A DNA stretch of 64,000 nt from Lysobacter sp. FW306-1B-D06B (GCF_038446665.1 NZ_CP151802.1:3844001-3908000), one strand, 5' to 3'; positions 38,316-50,262 are shown, numbered from the stretch's first letter. Notes: generated from the sequence alone by a model not told the origin. Program-made: numbers and translations.

Positions 38316-38345
38316 TTCATATATCGCTCGATACGAATAAAGGGA
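38316..38345. promoter_or_regulatory. AT-rich patch with a short palindrome between cysB and cysG
   Basis: TTCATATATCGCTCGATACG: the core TATCG-CT-CGATA (38322-38333) is a perfect 12-base palindrome in an otherwise GC-rich 280-bp gap. A candidate CysB or promoter site. Confidence 0.35.
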
Positions 38346-38496
38346 TGGACGAAAACTAACCCGCCCCGCGGGCCCTGTCCAGCACGGGGCCGGGGTCATT
38401 CCGAAAGGGCATGACCCCAGGCGGCCGAGTCATTTCCGCACGTCCGGGTGCATGCGTAGCGTCACGGTATCGCCCCCTCTTCCCGGCTCCGACGCC

Positions 38497-39924
38497 ATGG
38501 CCCAGCCTTTGTTTCCCGTTTTTGCCGACCTGCGCGGGCGCCCCGTGCTGGTGGTCGGCGGCGGCACGGTCGCGCTGCGCAAGGCGACCGCGCTGCGGGA
38601 AGCCGGCGCGCTCGTGCGCGTCGGCGCGCCGGAGCTCAATGCGGAACTGGCGGCGCTGGCGGATACGGGCGAGATCGAGCATCTGCCCGGCCGATTCGCC
38701 CCGCACTGGCTCGACGACGTGTGGCTGGCCGTGGCGGCCACCGACGACGAAGACGTGAATCGCGCCGTCGCCGAAGAAGGCCAGGCGCGACGCCTGTGGG
38801 TCAACGTGGTCGACGACGCGCGGGCGTCGAGCGTGCAGATCCCCGCGCGCGTCGACCGCGGTCCGTTGCAGGTGGCGATTTCCAGTTCCGGCACCGCGCC
38901 GATGCTGGCGCGCCACCTGCGCGAGACGCTGGAAAGCCAGCTCGACGCCTCGCTTGGCGACCTGGCCGAATTGCTCGGCCGCGAGCGCGATCGCATCCGA
39001 ACGCGCTTCCCGCAGATCAACGCGCGGCGCCGCTTCTTCGACCGCCTCCTGCGCGGACGCGTCCCCGCCCTGTTGCGCCGACGCCAACGCCTGGCAGCGG
39101 AACACGAGTTCAGTGCGCAGCTCAGCGCCGATGCGTCCAGCGCGCGCGGCTCCGTCGCGCTGGTTGGCGCCGGCCCGGGCGATCCCGGCCTGCTGACGCT
39201 GCGCGCGCTGCGCGTGCTCAACGAAGCCGACGTGATCCTGCACGATCGCCTCGTCAGCAGTGAGGTGCTGCAACTCGTGCGTCGCGATGCGCAGCGCATC
39301 GAAGTCGGCAAGCAGGCGGGCAACCACCACGCGACGCAGGACCAGATCCATGCGCTGATGCTCGAACACGCCCGCGCCGGCAAGCGCGTGGTGCGCCTGA
39401 AGGGCGGCGATCCGTTCGTGTTCGGTCGCGGCGGCGAGGAACTGGAAGTGCTGCGCGCGCACGGCATCGACTTCGAGGTCGTGCCCGGCATCACCGCCGC
39501 GCTCGCCTGCGCCGCGTATGCGGGCGTGCCGCTCACGCACCGCGAGCACGCGCAGTCGGTGCGGCTGGTCACCGCGCATTGCAAGCAATCGCAGGACACG
39601 CTGGACTGGCAAGCGCTCGCACTGGAGCGGCAGACGCTGGCGGTCTACATGGGCGTCGCCGGGCTGGAAGGCTTCAGCGCGCGCCTGATCGAACACGGCC
39701 GCGCGCCGTCCACGCCGTTCGCCATCGTCGAGAACGGCTCGCGCGCGAACCAGCGCGTCGTCACCGGCGCGTTGGCCGATCTGGCCGATCTAGCCCGCGT
39801 GCACGCGGTGCAGTCGCCTGCGCTGTTGATCGTCGGCGAAGTCGCCTCGTTCGCGAACACGCTGCACTGGTTCGGCGACGCGCCCCTCGGCGCACCCGCG
39901 CCCGCCGTCGCCGAAGCCGCCTGA
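38497..39924 (+). CDS. cysG: Siroheme synthase
   Basis: A 475-residue trifunctional enzyme that makes siroheme for CysI. Residues 1-210 are the NAD-dependent precorrin-2 dehydrogenase/ferrochelatase ([14 protein letters not shown] at 17-30, [29 protein letters not shown]). Residues about 220-470 are uroporphyrinogen-III methyltransferase ([60 protein letters not shown]). The ATG at 38497 gives the conserved [14 protein letters not shown] start; an ATG at 38452 is in frame. It runs in the same direction as cysK, 43 bp apart. Confidence 0.96.
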   Translation: MAQPLFPVFADLRGRPVLVVGGGTVALRKATALREAGALVRVGAPELNAELAALADTGEIEHLPGRFAPHWLDDVWLAVAATDDEDVNRAVAEEGQARRLWVNVVDDARASSVQIPARVDRGPLQVAISSSGTAPMLARHLRETLESQLDASLGDLAELLGRERDRIRTRFPQINARRRFFDRLLRGRVPALLRRRQRLAAEHEFSAQLSADASSARGSVALVGAGPGDPGLLTLRALRVLNEADVILHDRLVSSEVLQLVRRDAQRIEVGKQAGNHHATQDQIHALMLEHARAGKRVVRLKGGDPFVFGRGGEELEVLRAHGIDFEVVPGITAALACAAYAGVPLTHREHAQSVRLVTAHCKQSQDTLDWQALALERQTLAVYMGVAGLEGFSARLIEHGRAPSTPFAIVENGSRANQRVVTGALADLADLARVHAVQSPALLIVGEVASFANTLHWFGDAPLGAPAPAVAEAA

Positions 39925-39967
39925 CTCCTCACCTCCCACGCACGTCCCACGTACGCAGAGAACCCCC

Positions 39968-40945
39968 ATGGCCCTGTACGACAGCATTCTCGACACCATC
40001 GGCAGCACGCCCATCGTCAAACTGCATCGCATCGCGCCCAAGCACGTCACGCTGTATGCGAAGGTCGAATCGTTCAATCCCGGCGGCTCGGTGAAGGACC
40101 GTCTTGCGCTGGCGATCGTGCTCGACGCCGAACGCAAGGGACTGCTCAAGCCGGGCCAGACAATCGTGGAGGCGACGTCCGGCAACACCGGCATCGCGCT
40201 GGCGCTCGTCGCGGCGGCGCGCGGGTATCCGTTCGTGGCGGTGATGACGGAGACGTTCTCCGTCGAGCGCCGCAAGCTCATGCGCGCCTACGGCGCGAAG
40301 GTCATCCTCACGCCCGCCGCCGAGCGCGGCAGCGGCATGGTGCGCAAGGCGAAGGAGCTGGCCGACAAGCACGGCTGGTTCCTGGCTCGGCAGTTCGAGA
40401 ACGAAGCCAACCCCGCCTATCACCGCAGCACCACCGGGCCGGAAATCCTGCGCGATTTCGCCGGCAAGCGGCTGGATTACTTCGTCAGCGGCTGGGGCAC
40501 CGGCGGCACGATCACCGGCGCGGGCGAAGTGCTCAAGCTCGCGCGCCCGGATCTGAAGATCATCGCCAGCGAACCGGCCGGCGCCGCATTGCTCTCGGGC
40601 AAGGAGTGGGCGCCGCACAAGATCCAGGGCTGGACGCCGGACTTCCTGCCGGCGGTGCTCAGTCGCACGATCGCCGACGAGGTCCTGCCCGTGGACGAAG
40701 TGCTGGCGCGCGACACGGCGCGTCGCCTGGCCGCGGAGGAAGGTCTCTTCGTCGGCATTTCCGCCGGCGCGACGGTGGCCGCCGCGTTGAAGGTCGCCGA
40801 ACAGGCGCCGGAAGGCTCGGTGCTGCTGGCGGTGCTGCCCGATACCGGCGAGCGCTACCTGTCCACGTTCCTGTTCGAGGGCGTGGCGGAAGGCTCCGAC
40901 GACGAGTGGCTGGCCTCGCTGGAGCGCGACGCCGTCGCGGCCTGA
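39968..40945 (+). CDS. cysK: Cysteine synthase
   Basis: A 325-residue O-acetylserine sulfhydrylase. The PLP lysine is Lys43 in NPGGSVKDR; the substrate loop is TSGNTGIAL; GTGGTITGAGEVLK binds the PLP phosphate; and GISAGATVAAALKVA closes the cofactor site. It joins sulfide from CysI with O-acetylserine to give cysteine. It is the end of the sulfur block. A hairpin without T-run follows 3 bp after the stop. Confidence 0.96.
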   Translation: MALYDSILDTIGSTPIVKLHRIAPKHVTLYAKVESFNPGGSVKDRLALAIVLDAERKGLLKPGQTIVEATSGNTGIALALVAAARGYPFVAVMTETFSVERRKLMRAYGAKVILTPAAERGSGMVRKAKELADKHGWFLARQFENEANPAYHRSTTGPEILRDFAGKRLDYFVSGWGTGGTITGAGEVLKLARPDLKIIASEPAGAALLSGKEWAPHKIQGWTPDFLPAVLSRTIADEVLPVDEVLARDTARRLAAEEGLFVGISAGATVAAALKVAEQAPEGSVLLAVLPDTGERYLSTFLFEGVAEGSDDEWLASLERDAVAA

Positions 40946-40948
40946 TCG

Positions 40949-40976
40949 CACGTCCCGGCCTTCGCGCCGGGACGTG
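40949..40976 (+). terminator. Hairpin after cysK
   Basis: CACGTCCCGGC, 6-base loop, GCCGGGACGTG: a perfect 11-bp stem. No T-run, so termination is uncertain. Confidence 0.5.
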
Positions 40977-41049
40977 ATCGCCGTGCATTCCAACGTGCAG
41001 GCCCTGCGGGCTACCCTGTGCGCGGCGGCCATTGCCGCGCGGAGCCTGC

Positions 41050-42811
<1,762 letters not shown>

Positions 42812-42834
42812 CGCAGTCATGCCCGCCGCCTGAG

Positions 42835-42857
42835 CCCCTCTCCCACCAGGAGAGGGG
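42835..42857. repeat. CCCCTCTC...GAGAGGGG hairpin
   Basis: An 8-bp stem with 7-base loop, then GGGTGAGGGG, after murU. This form is common between genes in Xanthomonadaceae. A related hairpin is at 11541-11566. Confidence 0.65.
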
Positions 42858-42950
42858 TTGGGGTGAGGGGCAACGAAGAGGCAGAGGTGAACCACCGTTG
42901 CCGCACGGCGCTGCTCCATCGCTTCGCGCCATCCGCACGCCCAAGTCAAG

Positions 42951-43032
42951 ATGGATTCCAGCTTTCGCTGGAATGACGAGACGCAAACGGAGCGCGTGAC
43001 GGCCTGGGTCCCGGCCTTCGCCGAGATGACGG
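42951..43032. repeat. CCCGCCTTCGCGGG-family repeat, copy E
   Basis: Two units in the same direction: one diverged (GGATTCCAGCTTTCGCTGGA, 42953-42972) and one with CCCGGCCTTCGCCG core (43010-43023). Together with the hairpin at 42835 it fills the 274-bp gap between murU and hda. Confidence 0.8.
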
Positions 43033-43085
43033 CCTCAGGGGGACGCGCTTGCGTTTACTTCACGCGAGTGCAAGCTGCGAGCGGC

Positions 43086-43787
43086 CTACCCGCTCCCCAG
43101 CGTCTGCCGCAGAAACGGCACCGTGATCCGCCGCTGCGCCGCGAGCGAAGCGCGATCAAGGCGGTCCAGCAGCGAAGTCAATCCACCCAGGTCGCGCTCC
43201 ACGCGGCGCAGCAGCCAGTCGAGCGCGGCGTCTTCCAGCACCAGTCCGCGTCGCTGCGCGCGTTGACGCAGCACGTCGCGGCGACCTTCCTCGTCCAGCG
43301 GTGCGAGCGTGACGCGCGTGCACTGGCCCAGGCGCGAACGCAGGTCCGGCAGTCCCAGGCCGACGGCGTCGGGAATGTCGCGCGCCGCGTACACCAGCAC
43401 GACGCCGGCAGCGCGCGCGCGGTTGTGCGCGTCGAACAGCGCCACTTCGTCCTCGCGCTGGCCGGCGATGACGTCCAGACCGTCGAGGGCGATCACGTCG
43501 TTGCCTTCCAGCGATTCCAGCGCGTCGCGCAGGCGGCCGGCCGCGGCCATCAGCGGGAGGTAGGCGGCGCGGCGTCCGGCGGCTTCCGTCGCCGCGCAGG
43601 TCGCCAGCAGCAGGTGCGTCTTGCCGACGCCCGCAGGCCCTGCAAGAAACACGCTCTCGCGCCGCGCGTCGCGGCCCTCGGCCAGCGCGCGCAGCTGTTC
43701 GATCGCGCCGTCGGGCGCGTGCACGAAGGTGTCCAGTCGCTGGTCGGGCGGATAGCGCAAGGCCAGCGGCAACTGCGGAACGCTCAC
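43086..43787 (-). CDS. hda: DnaA regulatory inactivator Hda
   Basis: A 233-residue AAA+ protein. The N-terminal QLPLAL (residues 5-10) is the beta-clamp-binding motif; Walker A is GPAGVGKT at 50-57; IALDGLDVIAG is Walker B; and the sensor region AARDIPDAVGLGLPDLRSRL is typical. Hda with the clamp stimulates ATP hydrolysis by DnaA to prevent re-initiation. It lies downstream of perM in the DUF2066-perM-hda run, all on the minus strand. Confidence 0.94.
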   Translation of the reverse strand: MSVPQLPLALRYPPDQRLDTFVHAPDGAIEQLRALAEGRDARRESVFLAGPAGVGKTHLLLATCAATEAAGRRAAYLPLMAAAGRLRDALESLEGNDVIALDGLDVIAGQREDEVALFDAHNRARAAGVVLVYAARDIPDAVGLGLPDLRSRLGQCTRVTLAPLDEEGRRDVLRQRAQRRGLVLEDAALDWLLRRVERDLGGLTSLLDRLDRASLAAQRRITVPFLRQTLGSG

Positions 43788-43815
43788 TGCAAATGACTCA
43801 TTACGTTGTGGGCGG

Positions 43816-44979
43816 TTACTCGGGCTTGCGTTCGACCGGCGGCGGCAGATGCGGATCGGCGAGTGGATCGGGCGCTTCGCCTTCCGGCAGCGGACTCGCG
43901 CCGACGTACAGCCGGCTGTGGCGATAGCGCTCCTGCGCGTAGCGCAGCAGCACGTTGACCACCGCCGCCACCGGCAACGCCAGCAGCATGCCGAGGAAGC
44001 CGAACAACTGGCCGCCCGCGAGCACGGCGAAGATCACCGCGACCGGATGCAGGCCGATGCGGTCGCCGACGAGCTTGGGCGTGAGCACGTAGCTCTCGAT
44101 CACCTGGCCGATGCCGAACACCACCAGTACACCGGCGACGTGCTGCCAGTCGCCGTACTGCACCAGCGCGGCGATCACGCCCAGGATGATGCCGCTGGCC
44201 GGGCCCAGGTACGGCACGAAGGTCAGGATGCCGGCGATCAGGCCGATCAGGATGCCCAGGTCCAGCCCCACCGCCCACAGGCCCAGGCCGTACATCACGC
44301 CCAGCACCAGCATCACCAGGAACTGCCCGCGCAGGAACGCGCCGAGCACGTCGCTGGATTCGCGCGCCAGGCGGCTCGCGGTGTCGAGGTGGTCACGCGG
44401 AATCATCGACGCCACGCGTTCGACGATCAGGTCCCAGTCGCGCAGGAAGAAGAAGGTGATGACCGGAAGCAGCGCGACGTTCGCCACCAGCGCGATCACC
44501 GCGAAACCCGAACGTGACAGGTAACCCAGCAGCGTGCTCGCGATGCCGCCGGCCTGGTCCCAGTTGTCGCGCACGAGTTGGCTGATGTGGCTGAAGTCGA
44601 GCCACTCGGTGATTTCAACGCCCAGGCGTTGTTCGACCCACGGCACCGCGGTGAGCATGAACCAGTCGCGGTAGTGCGGCCACGACGAGACCAGCGTGGT
44701 GATCTGCCCCTCGATCAGCGGCACCAGGATCAGCAGGCCGGCGAGCACGATCAGCGCCATCGCCGTGAACACCAGGCTCACCGCGACATTGCGCGAGCGG
44801 CCGGCGCGTTCGAGCCGGTCGACCAGCGGGTCGCCCAGCCAGGCCAGCATCAGCGCGAACACGAACGGCGTGAGGATCGGCGCGAGCAGCCAGATCAGCC
44901 AGCACACGCCAACACCGAGCGCCACCCATTGCAGGCGGCGTAAGAAGAGTGCGATGTCGTCCAGTGCTTGCGATTGCAT
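43816..44979 (-). CDS. AI-2E family transporter (PerM-like)
   Basis: A 387-residue inner-membrane protein with about eight helices, including two at the N-terminus ([23 protein letters not shown]) and a conserved [21 protein letters not shown] segment. The C-terminal [42 protein letters not shown] block is the family hallmark. The family name comes from a proposed autoinducer-2 role, but many members are ion exporters or permeases of unknown substrate. It is 28 bp upstream of hda. Confidence 0.92.
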   Translation of the reverse strand: MQSQALDDIALFLRRLQWVALGVGVCWLIWLLAPILTPFVFALMLAWLGDPLVDRLERAGRSRNVAVSLVFTAMALIVLAGLLILVPLIEGQITTLVSSWPHYRDWFMLTAVPWVEQRLGVEITEWLDFSHISQLVRDNWDQAGGIASTLLGYLSRSGFAVIALVANVALLPVITFFFLRDWDLIVERVASMIPRDHLDTASRLARESSDVLGAFLRGQFLVMLVLGVMYGLGLWAVGLDLGILIGLIAGILTFVPYLGPASGIILGVIAALVQYGDWQHVAGVLVVFGIGQVIESYVLTPKLVGDRIGLHPVAVIFAVLAGGQLFGFLGMLLALPVAAVVNVLLRYAQERYRHSRLYVGASPLPEGEAPDPLADPHLPPPVERKPE

Positions 44980-45002
44980 GCGGATCCTTGTCGGTGATGA
45001 CG

Positions 45003-46118
45003 TCAGCGCAGGTGATACACCGGCGGCTGGCCTTCCAGGCCTTCCAGGACATCGACCACGCCGTCGCGCGCCAGCAGGCGGTTCAGGCCGGGCATGCCGC
45101 TGACGAGTTGGAGTTCGTATTCCAGCCCCTGCGGCGTCGCCCGCACCGGCACGCTGCGGCGCACGACCGACAGCTTCTGCAGGTAGCCCGCCAGGCGGAT
45201 GAAATCATCGCTGCTGTCGATGCCGGTGAAGGTGACGCGGTACACACCCGGTTCGCCCGAAGGCGCGCGCTTGGCGTAACGCTTCATCAGCGCGTCGGCC
45301 GCGCCGTCGGCGCCGCTGGCCATCAACTGGCGGGGGTCGGTGCCGGTCTGCGACCAGGTGGCGAGCACCTTGCCGGTGTCGACGAAGGTCCAGTCGGCCT
45401 TCCAGCCGGCGGTCGTGTCGCGGTAGAGCTTGCCGATCAGTTGCATCGGCGGGCTGTAGCGGGCCGAGGCGCGCGCGACGGCGGCGCTGTCGCCGCGCCA
45501 GATCGCGCCGACCGCGGCCTGCTCGGCGGCGTTGCCGGTGGGCAGGCCGAGCTTGTAGCCACGCTCGACCGCCCGGTTCAGCGCCGGCCGTGCCGCGTTC
45601 ACCTGCGGCAGGCCGACCAGACGCGGGCCGCTGCCGTCGTCGATGGCCAGCCACAGGACCGGCTTGGGGCGCGGCTGCGGCCAGATCGGAATGCCCAGGG
45701 TCGCGGCGAGGTCGTTGACGGCTTCCTCGTCGTACTGGATGACCAGGGTGGTCCGGAAGCTCGGCGCGCCGGTGGGGCCCAGTCCCTCGTCCTGCCGGTA
45801 GTCGTAGGCCTTCACGTAGGTGCGGGCCTGGCGGAGCTCGTTGCCCACGCCGGGGCGGGAAGCCGCGCCACGGTCGCCGGAGAGCTTGCCCAGCACCTGG
45901 GCCAGGCCACGCGCGAGCGCAGCGTTGCGCTCCGTCTCGCCCTGCCCGTTCACCTGCACTTCGGTCGCGTAGATGCCCTCGGCCCGGGCGCGGTCGCCCT
46001 CCACGCGCTGCGCGGCGGCACCCAAGCTCGTCAGCAGCAACAAGGCGGCCACGATCGTCAGATGAACCTGCCGGAGGAGCGTCGTGCGCGGTGTTCCCGC
46101 GCGAATTGCCCGAACCAT
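45003..46118 (-). CDS. DUF2066 exported protein
   Basis: A 371-residue protein with a signal peptide ([18 protein letters not shown]). The DUF2066 features are [29 protein letters not shown] at the start and a C-terminal half ([49 protein letters not shown]) suited to a lipid- or peptide-binding module. Function unknown. In related bacteria it sits beside purM and perM, as here. It is 23 bp upstream of the perM-like gene and divergent from purM. Confidence 0.88.
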   Translation of the reverse strand: MVRAIRAGTPRTTLLRQVHLTIVAALLLLTSLGAAAQRVEGDRARAEGIYATEVQVNGQGETERNAALARGLAQVLGKLSGDRGAASRPGVGNELRQARTYVKAYDYRQDEGLGPTGAPSFRTTLVIQYDEEAVNDLAATLGIPIWPQPRPKPVLWLAIDDGSGPRLVGLPQVNAARPALNRAVERGYKLGLPTGNAAEQAAVGAIWRGDSAAVARASARYSPPMQLIGKLYRDTTAGWKADWTFVDTGKVLATWSQTGTDPRQLMASGADGAADALMKRYAKRAPSGEPGVYRVTFTGIDSSDDFIRLAGYLQKLSVVRRSVPVRATPQGLEYELQLVSGMPGLNRLLARDGVVDVLEGLEGQPPVYHLR

Positions 46119-46259
46119 CGCTATCCCTGGGTACGTAAACAGTCGAAATGGTGCCGCAGCCGACCCGCCCCGTCCATTCGCGGCGTGATCCAGACCACAG
46201 CCGGGGTCGCGCGACTGTTAAAATCGCCGCTTCATCTCCCGCGACCGCCGAGGCCGCCC

Positions 46260-47318
46260 GTGTCGAATTCCCCCACCACGCCCACCCCGATCACCTACCG
46301 CGATGCCGGCGTCGACATCGACGCGGGCAACGAGGTGGTCGAACGCATCAAGCCGCTGGTCAAGCGCAGCTTCCGGCCGGAAGTCATGGGCGGACTGGGC
46401 GGCTTCGGCGCGCTGTTCGACCTGTCGGGCAAGTACAAGGAGCCGGTGCTGGTCTCGGGCACGGACGGCGTGGGCACCAAGCTCAAGCTGGCGCAACAGC
46501 TCAACCGCCACGACACCATCGGCATCGACCTGGTCGCCATGTGCGTCAACGATGTGCTGGTTCAGGGCGCCGAGCCGCTGTTCTTCCTAGACTATTTCGC
46601 CACCGGCAAGCTCGATGTCGACACCACGGTAGCCGTGGTCGGCGGCATCGCCAAGGGTTGCGAGATGTCGGGCTGCGCGCTCATCGGCGGCGAGACCGCC
46701 GAGATGCCCGACATGTACCCGCCGGGCGAATACGACCTGGCCGGCTTCTGCGTCGCCGCGGTGGAGAAGTCCAAGCTGCTCGACGGCGCCAAGGTGCGCG
46801 AAGGCGACGTGCTGATCGGCATCGCCTCCAGCGGCCCGCATTCCAACGGCTACTCGCTGGTGCGAAAGATCTACGACCGCGCCGGCCGCCCGGCCGACCT
46901 CGACATGGGCGGCGTGAAGCTGATCGATGCGCTGATGGCGCCGACGCAGCTGTACGTGAAGCCGATCCTCGAACTGCTCGGCAAGCACGATCTGCACGCC
47001 ATGGCGCACATCACCGGCGGCGGTCTGACCGAGAACATCATCCGCGTCATCCCCGATGGCCTGGGTCTGGACATCGAGGCGTCGGCCATCGTGCTGCCGC
47101 CGGTGTTCGACTGGCTGCAGCGCGAAGGCGCGGTGCCGAACGACGACATGTGGCGCACCTTCAACTGCGGCGTGGGCTTCGTACTGGTGGTTGCACCGGG
47201 CGAGGTCGCCGCGGTGGAAGCCGACCTCGACCGCCTGGGCCTGCGCCATCGCCCGATCGGGCAGGTGGTGAAGGCCGCTGCCGGTGCCCCGGTCGACAGC
47301 CGCGTCCGCATCGGCTGA
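46260..47318 (+). CDS. purM: Phosphoribosylformylglycinamidine cyclo-ligase
   Basis: A 352-residue PurM (AIR synthetase), fifth step of purine synthesis. The P-loop-like [63 protein letters not shown] and [15 protein letters not shown] blocks are intact. A GTG start at 46260 gives [24 protein letters not shown], the usual N-terminus. purN is the second gene downstream, with a membrane protein gene between. Confidence 0.97.
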   Translation: MSNSPTTPTPITYRDAGVDIDAGNEVVERIKPLVKRSFRPEVMGGLGGFGALFDLSGKYKEPVLVSGTDGVGTKLKLAQQLNRHDTIGIDLVAMCVNDVLVQGAEPLFFLDYFATGKLDVDTTVAVVGGIAKGCEMSGCALIGGETAEMPDMYPPGEYDLAGFCVAAVEKSKLLDGAKVREGDVLIGIASSGPHSNGYSLVRKIYDRAGRPADLDMGGVKLIDALMAPTQLYVKPILELLGKHDLHAMAHITGGGLTENIIRVIPDGLGLDIEASAIVLPPVFDWLQREGAVPNDDMWRTFNCGVGFVLVVAPGEVAAVEADLDRLGLRHRPIGQVVKAAAGAPVDSRVRIG

Positions 47319-47343
47319 TCGACGCTTCGCCACGCCAAGCCCC

Positions 47344-48036
47344 ATGACCGACCAAGCCACGCGGGAAGGATCCCGCGCACGCGATCCGGGATTCGCCATG
47401 TGTTTGCAAAAACGCTGGGCGTTGGGGGCCTTGCTTCTCGTGTTCGTGGCCACCTGGTTGAACCCGCAGTGGCCCAGGGAACAGGCGTTGCACACCATCG
47501 GCACCGTGATCGCCGTGGTGTGGCTGTGGTGGCACGACCGGCGCTGGAACACGCGCACCCGCGACTTCGTGCTGGTATGCGGATTCCTCGCCGTGCACTG
47601 CCTGGCCGCTCGCTGGCTGTACTCGAACGTGCCCTACGACGACTGGTTCCGTGCCGTGCTGCACTGGTCGCCACAGGACGCGTTCGGCTGGACACGCAAC
47701 CATGCCGATCGCTTCATCCACCTGCTGTACGGCCTCTGCCTGACGCCCCTACTCGCCGGCCATGCAACGCAGCGGTGGCCGCGTCTGTCGGCTGCGCAGG
47801 CGTTCGGGCTCGCGGTGATGGCGATCATGTGCACGAGCCTGGTGTACGAATGGATCGAATGGGGCATCGCGTTGACGATGTCGCCGCAGGAGGCCGAGTC
47901 CTACAACGGCCAGCAGGGCGACATCTGGGACGCACACACCGACATGCTTCTGGCCACGCTGGGTGCGCTGGCCACCTGGCCGCTGGTGTGTTCGGCGCGG
48001 ATGCCGGCCTGCATCGTGGCGGAGGCGGCCCCATGA
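47344..48036 (+). CDS. DUF2238 (YjdF-like) membrane protein between purM and purN
   Basis: A 230-residue protein with about six hydrophobic helices and the DUF2238 features: RWLYSNVPYDDWF, the NHADRFIHLLYGLCLTPLL helix with a membrane His, SLVYEWIEWGIALTM and GDIWDAHTDMLLATLGA. The GDxWDxxxDM motif is strongly conserved in the family. Function unknown. The ATG at 47344 follows purM by 25 bp; an ATG at 47398 is also possible and begins at the first helix. The stop overlaps the purN start by 4 bases, so purN translation probably depends on it. Confidence 0.85.
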   Translation: MTDQATREGSRARDPGFAMCLQKRWALGALLLVFVATWLNPQWPREQALHTIGTVIAVVWLWWHDRRWNTRTRDFVLVCGFLAVHCLAARWLYSNVPYDDWFRAVLHWSPQDAFGWTRNHADRFIHLLYGLCLTPLLAGHATQRWPRLSAAQAFGLAVMAIMCTSLVYEWIEWGIALTMSPQEAESYNGQQGDIWDAHTDMLLATLGALATWPLVCSARMPACIVAEAAP

Positions 48037-48707
48037 ACGAGCGCATCGCGGTGCTGGCTTCGGGACGCGGCAGCAACCTGCAGGCGATCCTCGACGCGAT
48101 CGCGGACGGCTCGCTGTCGGCGCGGATCGTCGGCGTGTTTTCCGACAAGCCGACCGCCGCCGCGCTCGACCGCGTCGAACCGGAACTTCGCTGGGGGGCG
48201 AGCCCGAAGGACTTCCCTTCGCGCGAGTCATTCGACGCGGCATTGGCCGACGCCATCGAAGCCACGCAGCCGGACTGGATCGTCTGCGCCGGTTACATGC
48301 GCATTCTGTGCGATGCCTTCGTGGAGCGGTTCCGCGGGCGGCTGCTCAACATCCATCCCTCGCTGCTGCCCAAGTACCCGGGCCTGCGCACGCATGCGCG
48401 GGCGATCGCCGAGGGCGATGCCGAGCACGGCGCCAGCGTGCACTTCGTGATTCCCGAGCTGGACGCCGGCACGGTCATTGCCCAGGCGCGCGTGCCGGTC
48501 CTGCCTGGAGACGACCCAGAGGCCTTGGCCCAGCGCGTCCTGCAGGTGGAGCACCCCCTGCTCGTGGCCGTGCTGCAGTTGGCCGTCGCGGGCCGTTTGG
48601 CTGAACAGGGCACAACCACGACCCTGGACGGTCATGCCCTGTTTACGCCTTTGCTCCTAGATTCCGCCGGTGCCCTGCAGGCATCCGGCACCGGCGCCCC
48701 CCGCTGA
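48033..48707 (+). CDS. purN: Phosphoribosylglycinamide formyltransferase
   Basis: A 224-residue PurN, the 10-formyl-THF-dependent third step of purine synthesis. IAVLASGRGSNLQAILDAI binds the phosphate; VCAGYMRIL, the catalytic Asn-His block LLNIHPSLLPKYPGLRTH, and VHFVIPELDAGTVIAQ are present. Coupled to the DUF2238 gene by ATGA. Twenty bases downstream the DUF3108 genes begin. Confidence 0.97.
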   Translation: MNERIAVLASGRGSNLQAILDAIADGSLSARIVGVFSDKPTAAALDRVEPELRWGASPKDFPSRESFDAALADAIEATQPDWIVCAGYMRILCDAFVERFRGRLLNIHPSLLPKYPGLRTHARAIAEGDAEHGASVHFVIPELDAGTVIAQARVPVLPGDDPEALAQRVLQVEHPLLVAVLQLAVAGRLAEQGTTTTLDGHALFTPLLLDSAGALQASGTGAPR

Positions 48708-48726
48708 ACGCCGCCCCGGAGCAGGC

Positions 48727-49497
48727 ATGCACGGCATCCTTCCGCACTACCTTTCGATGAAGCGTCCTCTCCGCGTCCTGATCACCGCCCCCCTCCTGGC
48801 CACGCTCGCCCTGGTCTCCTTCGCCGCGCCCGCCTCCGCGCTGGAGCCGTTCGTGGCGAACTACCAGATCTTCAACGAGGGCAAGCCGCTGGGCGAAGCG
48901 ACCATGCAGGTGGTGCCGTCCAGCGCACCGTCGCACTGGCGCATCGACCTCAACATGCGCGGTACGCGTGGCCTGATCGGCCTGGCCGGCGCCAATGCGC
49001 AGCAGAGCACGGTGTTCGACGTGGTCGGCAGCGATGTCTACCGCCCGCTGAGTCAAAGCACGGTGCGCAAGGCGGTGTTCGTCGGCAAGGAAATCACCGG
49101 CACCTACGACTGGGCCTCGCACACGGCGCGCTGGACGGGCGACGTGAAGAAGAAGCGCCAGGCGCCGGTGCCGCTGAAGGACGGCGACATGAGCGGGCTG
49201 CTGATCAACCTGGCGATCGTCCGCGATGCCCAGCCGGGCAAGACGCTCCAATACCGCTTCGTCGACAACGGCCGCGCGCGCGACCACCTGTATTCGGTGT
49301 CGCAGGAACTCGAAGGCGTGAGCGTCGACGGCATGGGCTTCAATGCCATGCGCGTGAGCCGTGTTCAGGGCGGGGGCAACGACGAGACGGTACTGTGGGT
49401 GGTTGAAGGCGTGCCCACGCCCGTGCGCATCCTGCAGCGCGAAAATGGCGAGGACACTTTCGACCTGCGCCTGGTCGACTACAAGGGAGCCCCGTGA
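48727..49497 (+). CDS. DUF3108 exported protein, first of a tandem pair
   Basis: A 256-residue protein with a signal peptide (ITAPLLATLALVSFAAPASA) and a DUF3108 beta-barrel-like fold: FVANYQIFNEGKPLGEATMQV, GTYDWASHTARWTGDVKKK, LLINLAIVRDAQPGKTLQYRFV and WVVEGVPTPVRILQRENGED. The start at 48727 has CCGGAGCAGG upstream; the ATG at 48757 gives a shorter lead to the signal peptide but no ribosome site. The stop overlaps the next gene by one base. Members are periplasmic and of unknown role. Confidence 0.82.
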   Translation: MHGILPHYLSMKRPLRVLITAPLLATLALVSFAAPASALEPFVANYQIFNEGKPLGEATMQVVPSSAPSHWRIDLNMRGTRGLIGLAGANAQQSTVFDVVGSDVYRPLSQSTVRKAVFVGKEITGTYDWASHTARWTGDVKKKRQAPVPLKDGDMSGLLINLAIVRDAQPGKTLQYRFVDNGRARDHLYSVSQELEGVSVDGMGFNAMRVSRVQGGGNDETVLWVVEGVPTPVRILQRENGEDTFDLRLVDYKGAP

Positions 49498-50186
49498 TGG
49501 CCACTGTTTCTACCCGCGTGCTGCGCTGCGCATTCGCCGCCGCGCTCCTGGCGACGGTCAGCGCGCCTGCGCTTGCGATCAAGCCTTTCACGGCCGATTA
49601 CCAGGCCAACTACATGGGCATGCAGGGCGCCGGCAAGATGACGCTGACGGCCGACGGCGCCAACCGCTGGAAGTACGACCTGTCCGTCTCCAGCCCGCTG
49701 GCGAACCTTCGCCAATCCACCGTGTTCGAGGACAACGGCGGCCAGTGGCGGCCGCTCTCGGGCAACGACAGTTCGCAGGTGCTGACCAAGAAGCAGAACA
49801 AGAACGCCACCTACGACTGGGCCAAGGGCGTGGCGAGTTGGACCGGCGACGTGAAGCCCGAACGCGCCGGCCCGATCAAGCTGCAACCCGGCGACATGGA
49901 CGCGCTGCTGATCAACCTGGCGATCGTGCGTGACGTGCAGGCCGGCAAGACGATGAACTACCGCATGGTGGAGGACGGCCGCGTCAAGCAACTCACCTAC
50001 ACCATCGCCGGCAAGGAACCGATCACCATCGGCGGACAGTCGAAGCAGGCGACCAAGGTCGTGAGCACGCAGGGCAACAAGCAGACCATCGCGTGGATCG
50101 TGGACGGCATGCCGGTGCCGGCGCGCATCCTGCAGCGCGACAAGGGCCAGGACGCGATCGACCTGCGGGTGCAGGCGGTGCGTTGA
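49497..50186 (+). CDS. DUF3108 exported protein, second of a tandem pair
   Basis: A 229-residue paralogue of the preceding gene. Signal peptide CAFAAALLATVSAPALA, then FTADYQANYMGMQGAGKMTL, ATYDWAKGVASWTGDVK, LLINLAIVRDVQAGKTMNYRMV and WIVDGMPVPARILQRDKGQD, aligning with the first copy over its length. AAGGGAG upstream supports ATG 49497 (GTG 49494 is in frame). A strong terminator follows 21 bp after the stop. A local duplication that has diverged; both copies appear intact. Confidence 0.83.
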   Translation: MATVSTRVLRCAFAAALLATVSAPALAIKPFTADYQANYMGMQGAGKMTLTADGANRWKYDLSVSSPLANLRQSTVFEDNGGQWRPLSGNDSSQVLTKKQNKNATYDWAKGVASWTGDVKPERAGPIKLQPGDMDALLINLAIVRDVQAGKTMNYRMVEDGRVKQLTYTIAGKEPITIGGQSKQATKVVSTQGNKQTIAWIVDGMPVPARILQRDKGQDAIDLRVQAVR

Positions 50187-50207
50187 GCACGATCGACGCA
50201 GGCAAGA

Positions 50208-50236
50208 AAAAAGCCCCGCGGAAGCGGGGCTTTTTC
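50208..50236 (+). terminator. Intrinsic terminator after the DUF3108 pair
   Basis: AAAAAAGCCCCGC, loop GGAA, GCGGGGCTTTTT. A 7-bp GC stem with flanking A-T pairs and a T-run. Confidence 0.93.
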
Positions 50237-50262
50237 GTTTCGTGGCCTGGTGCCGCGGACGC

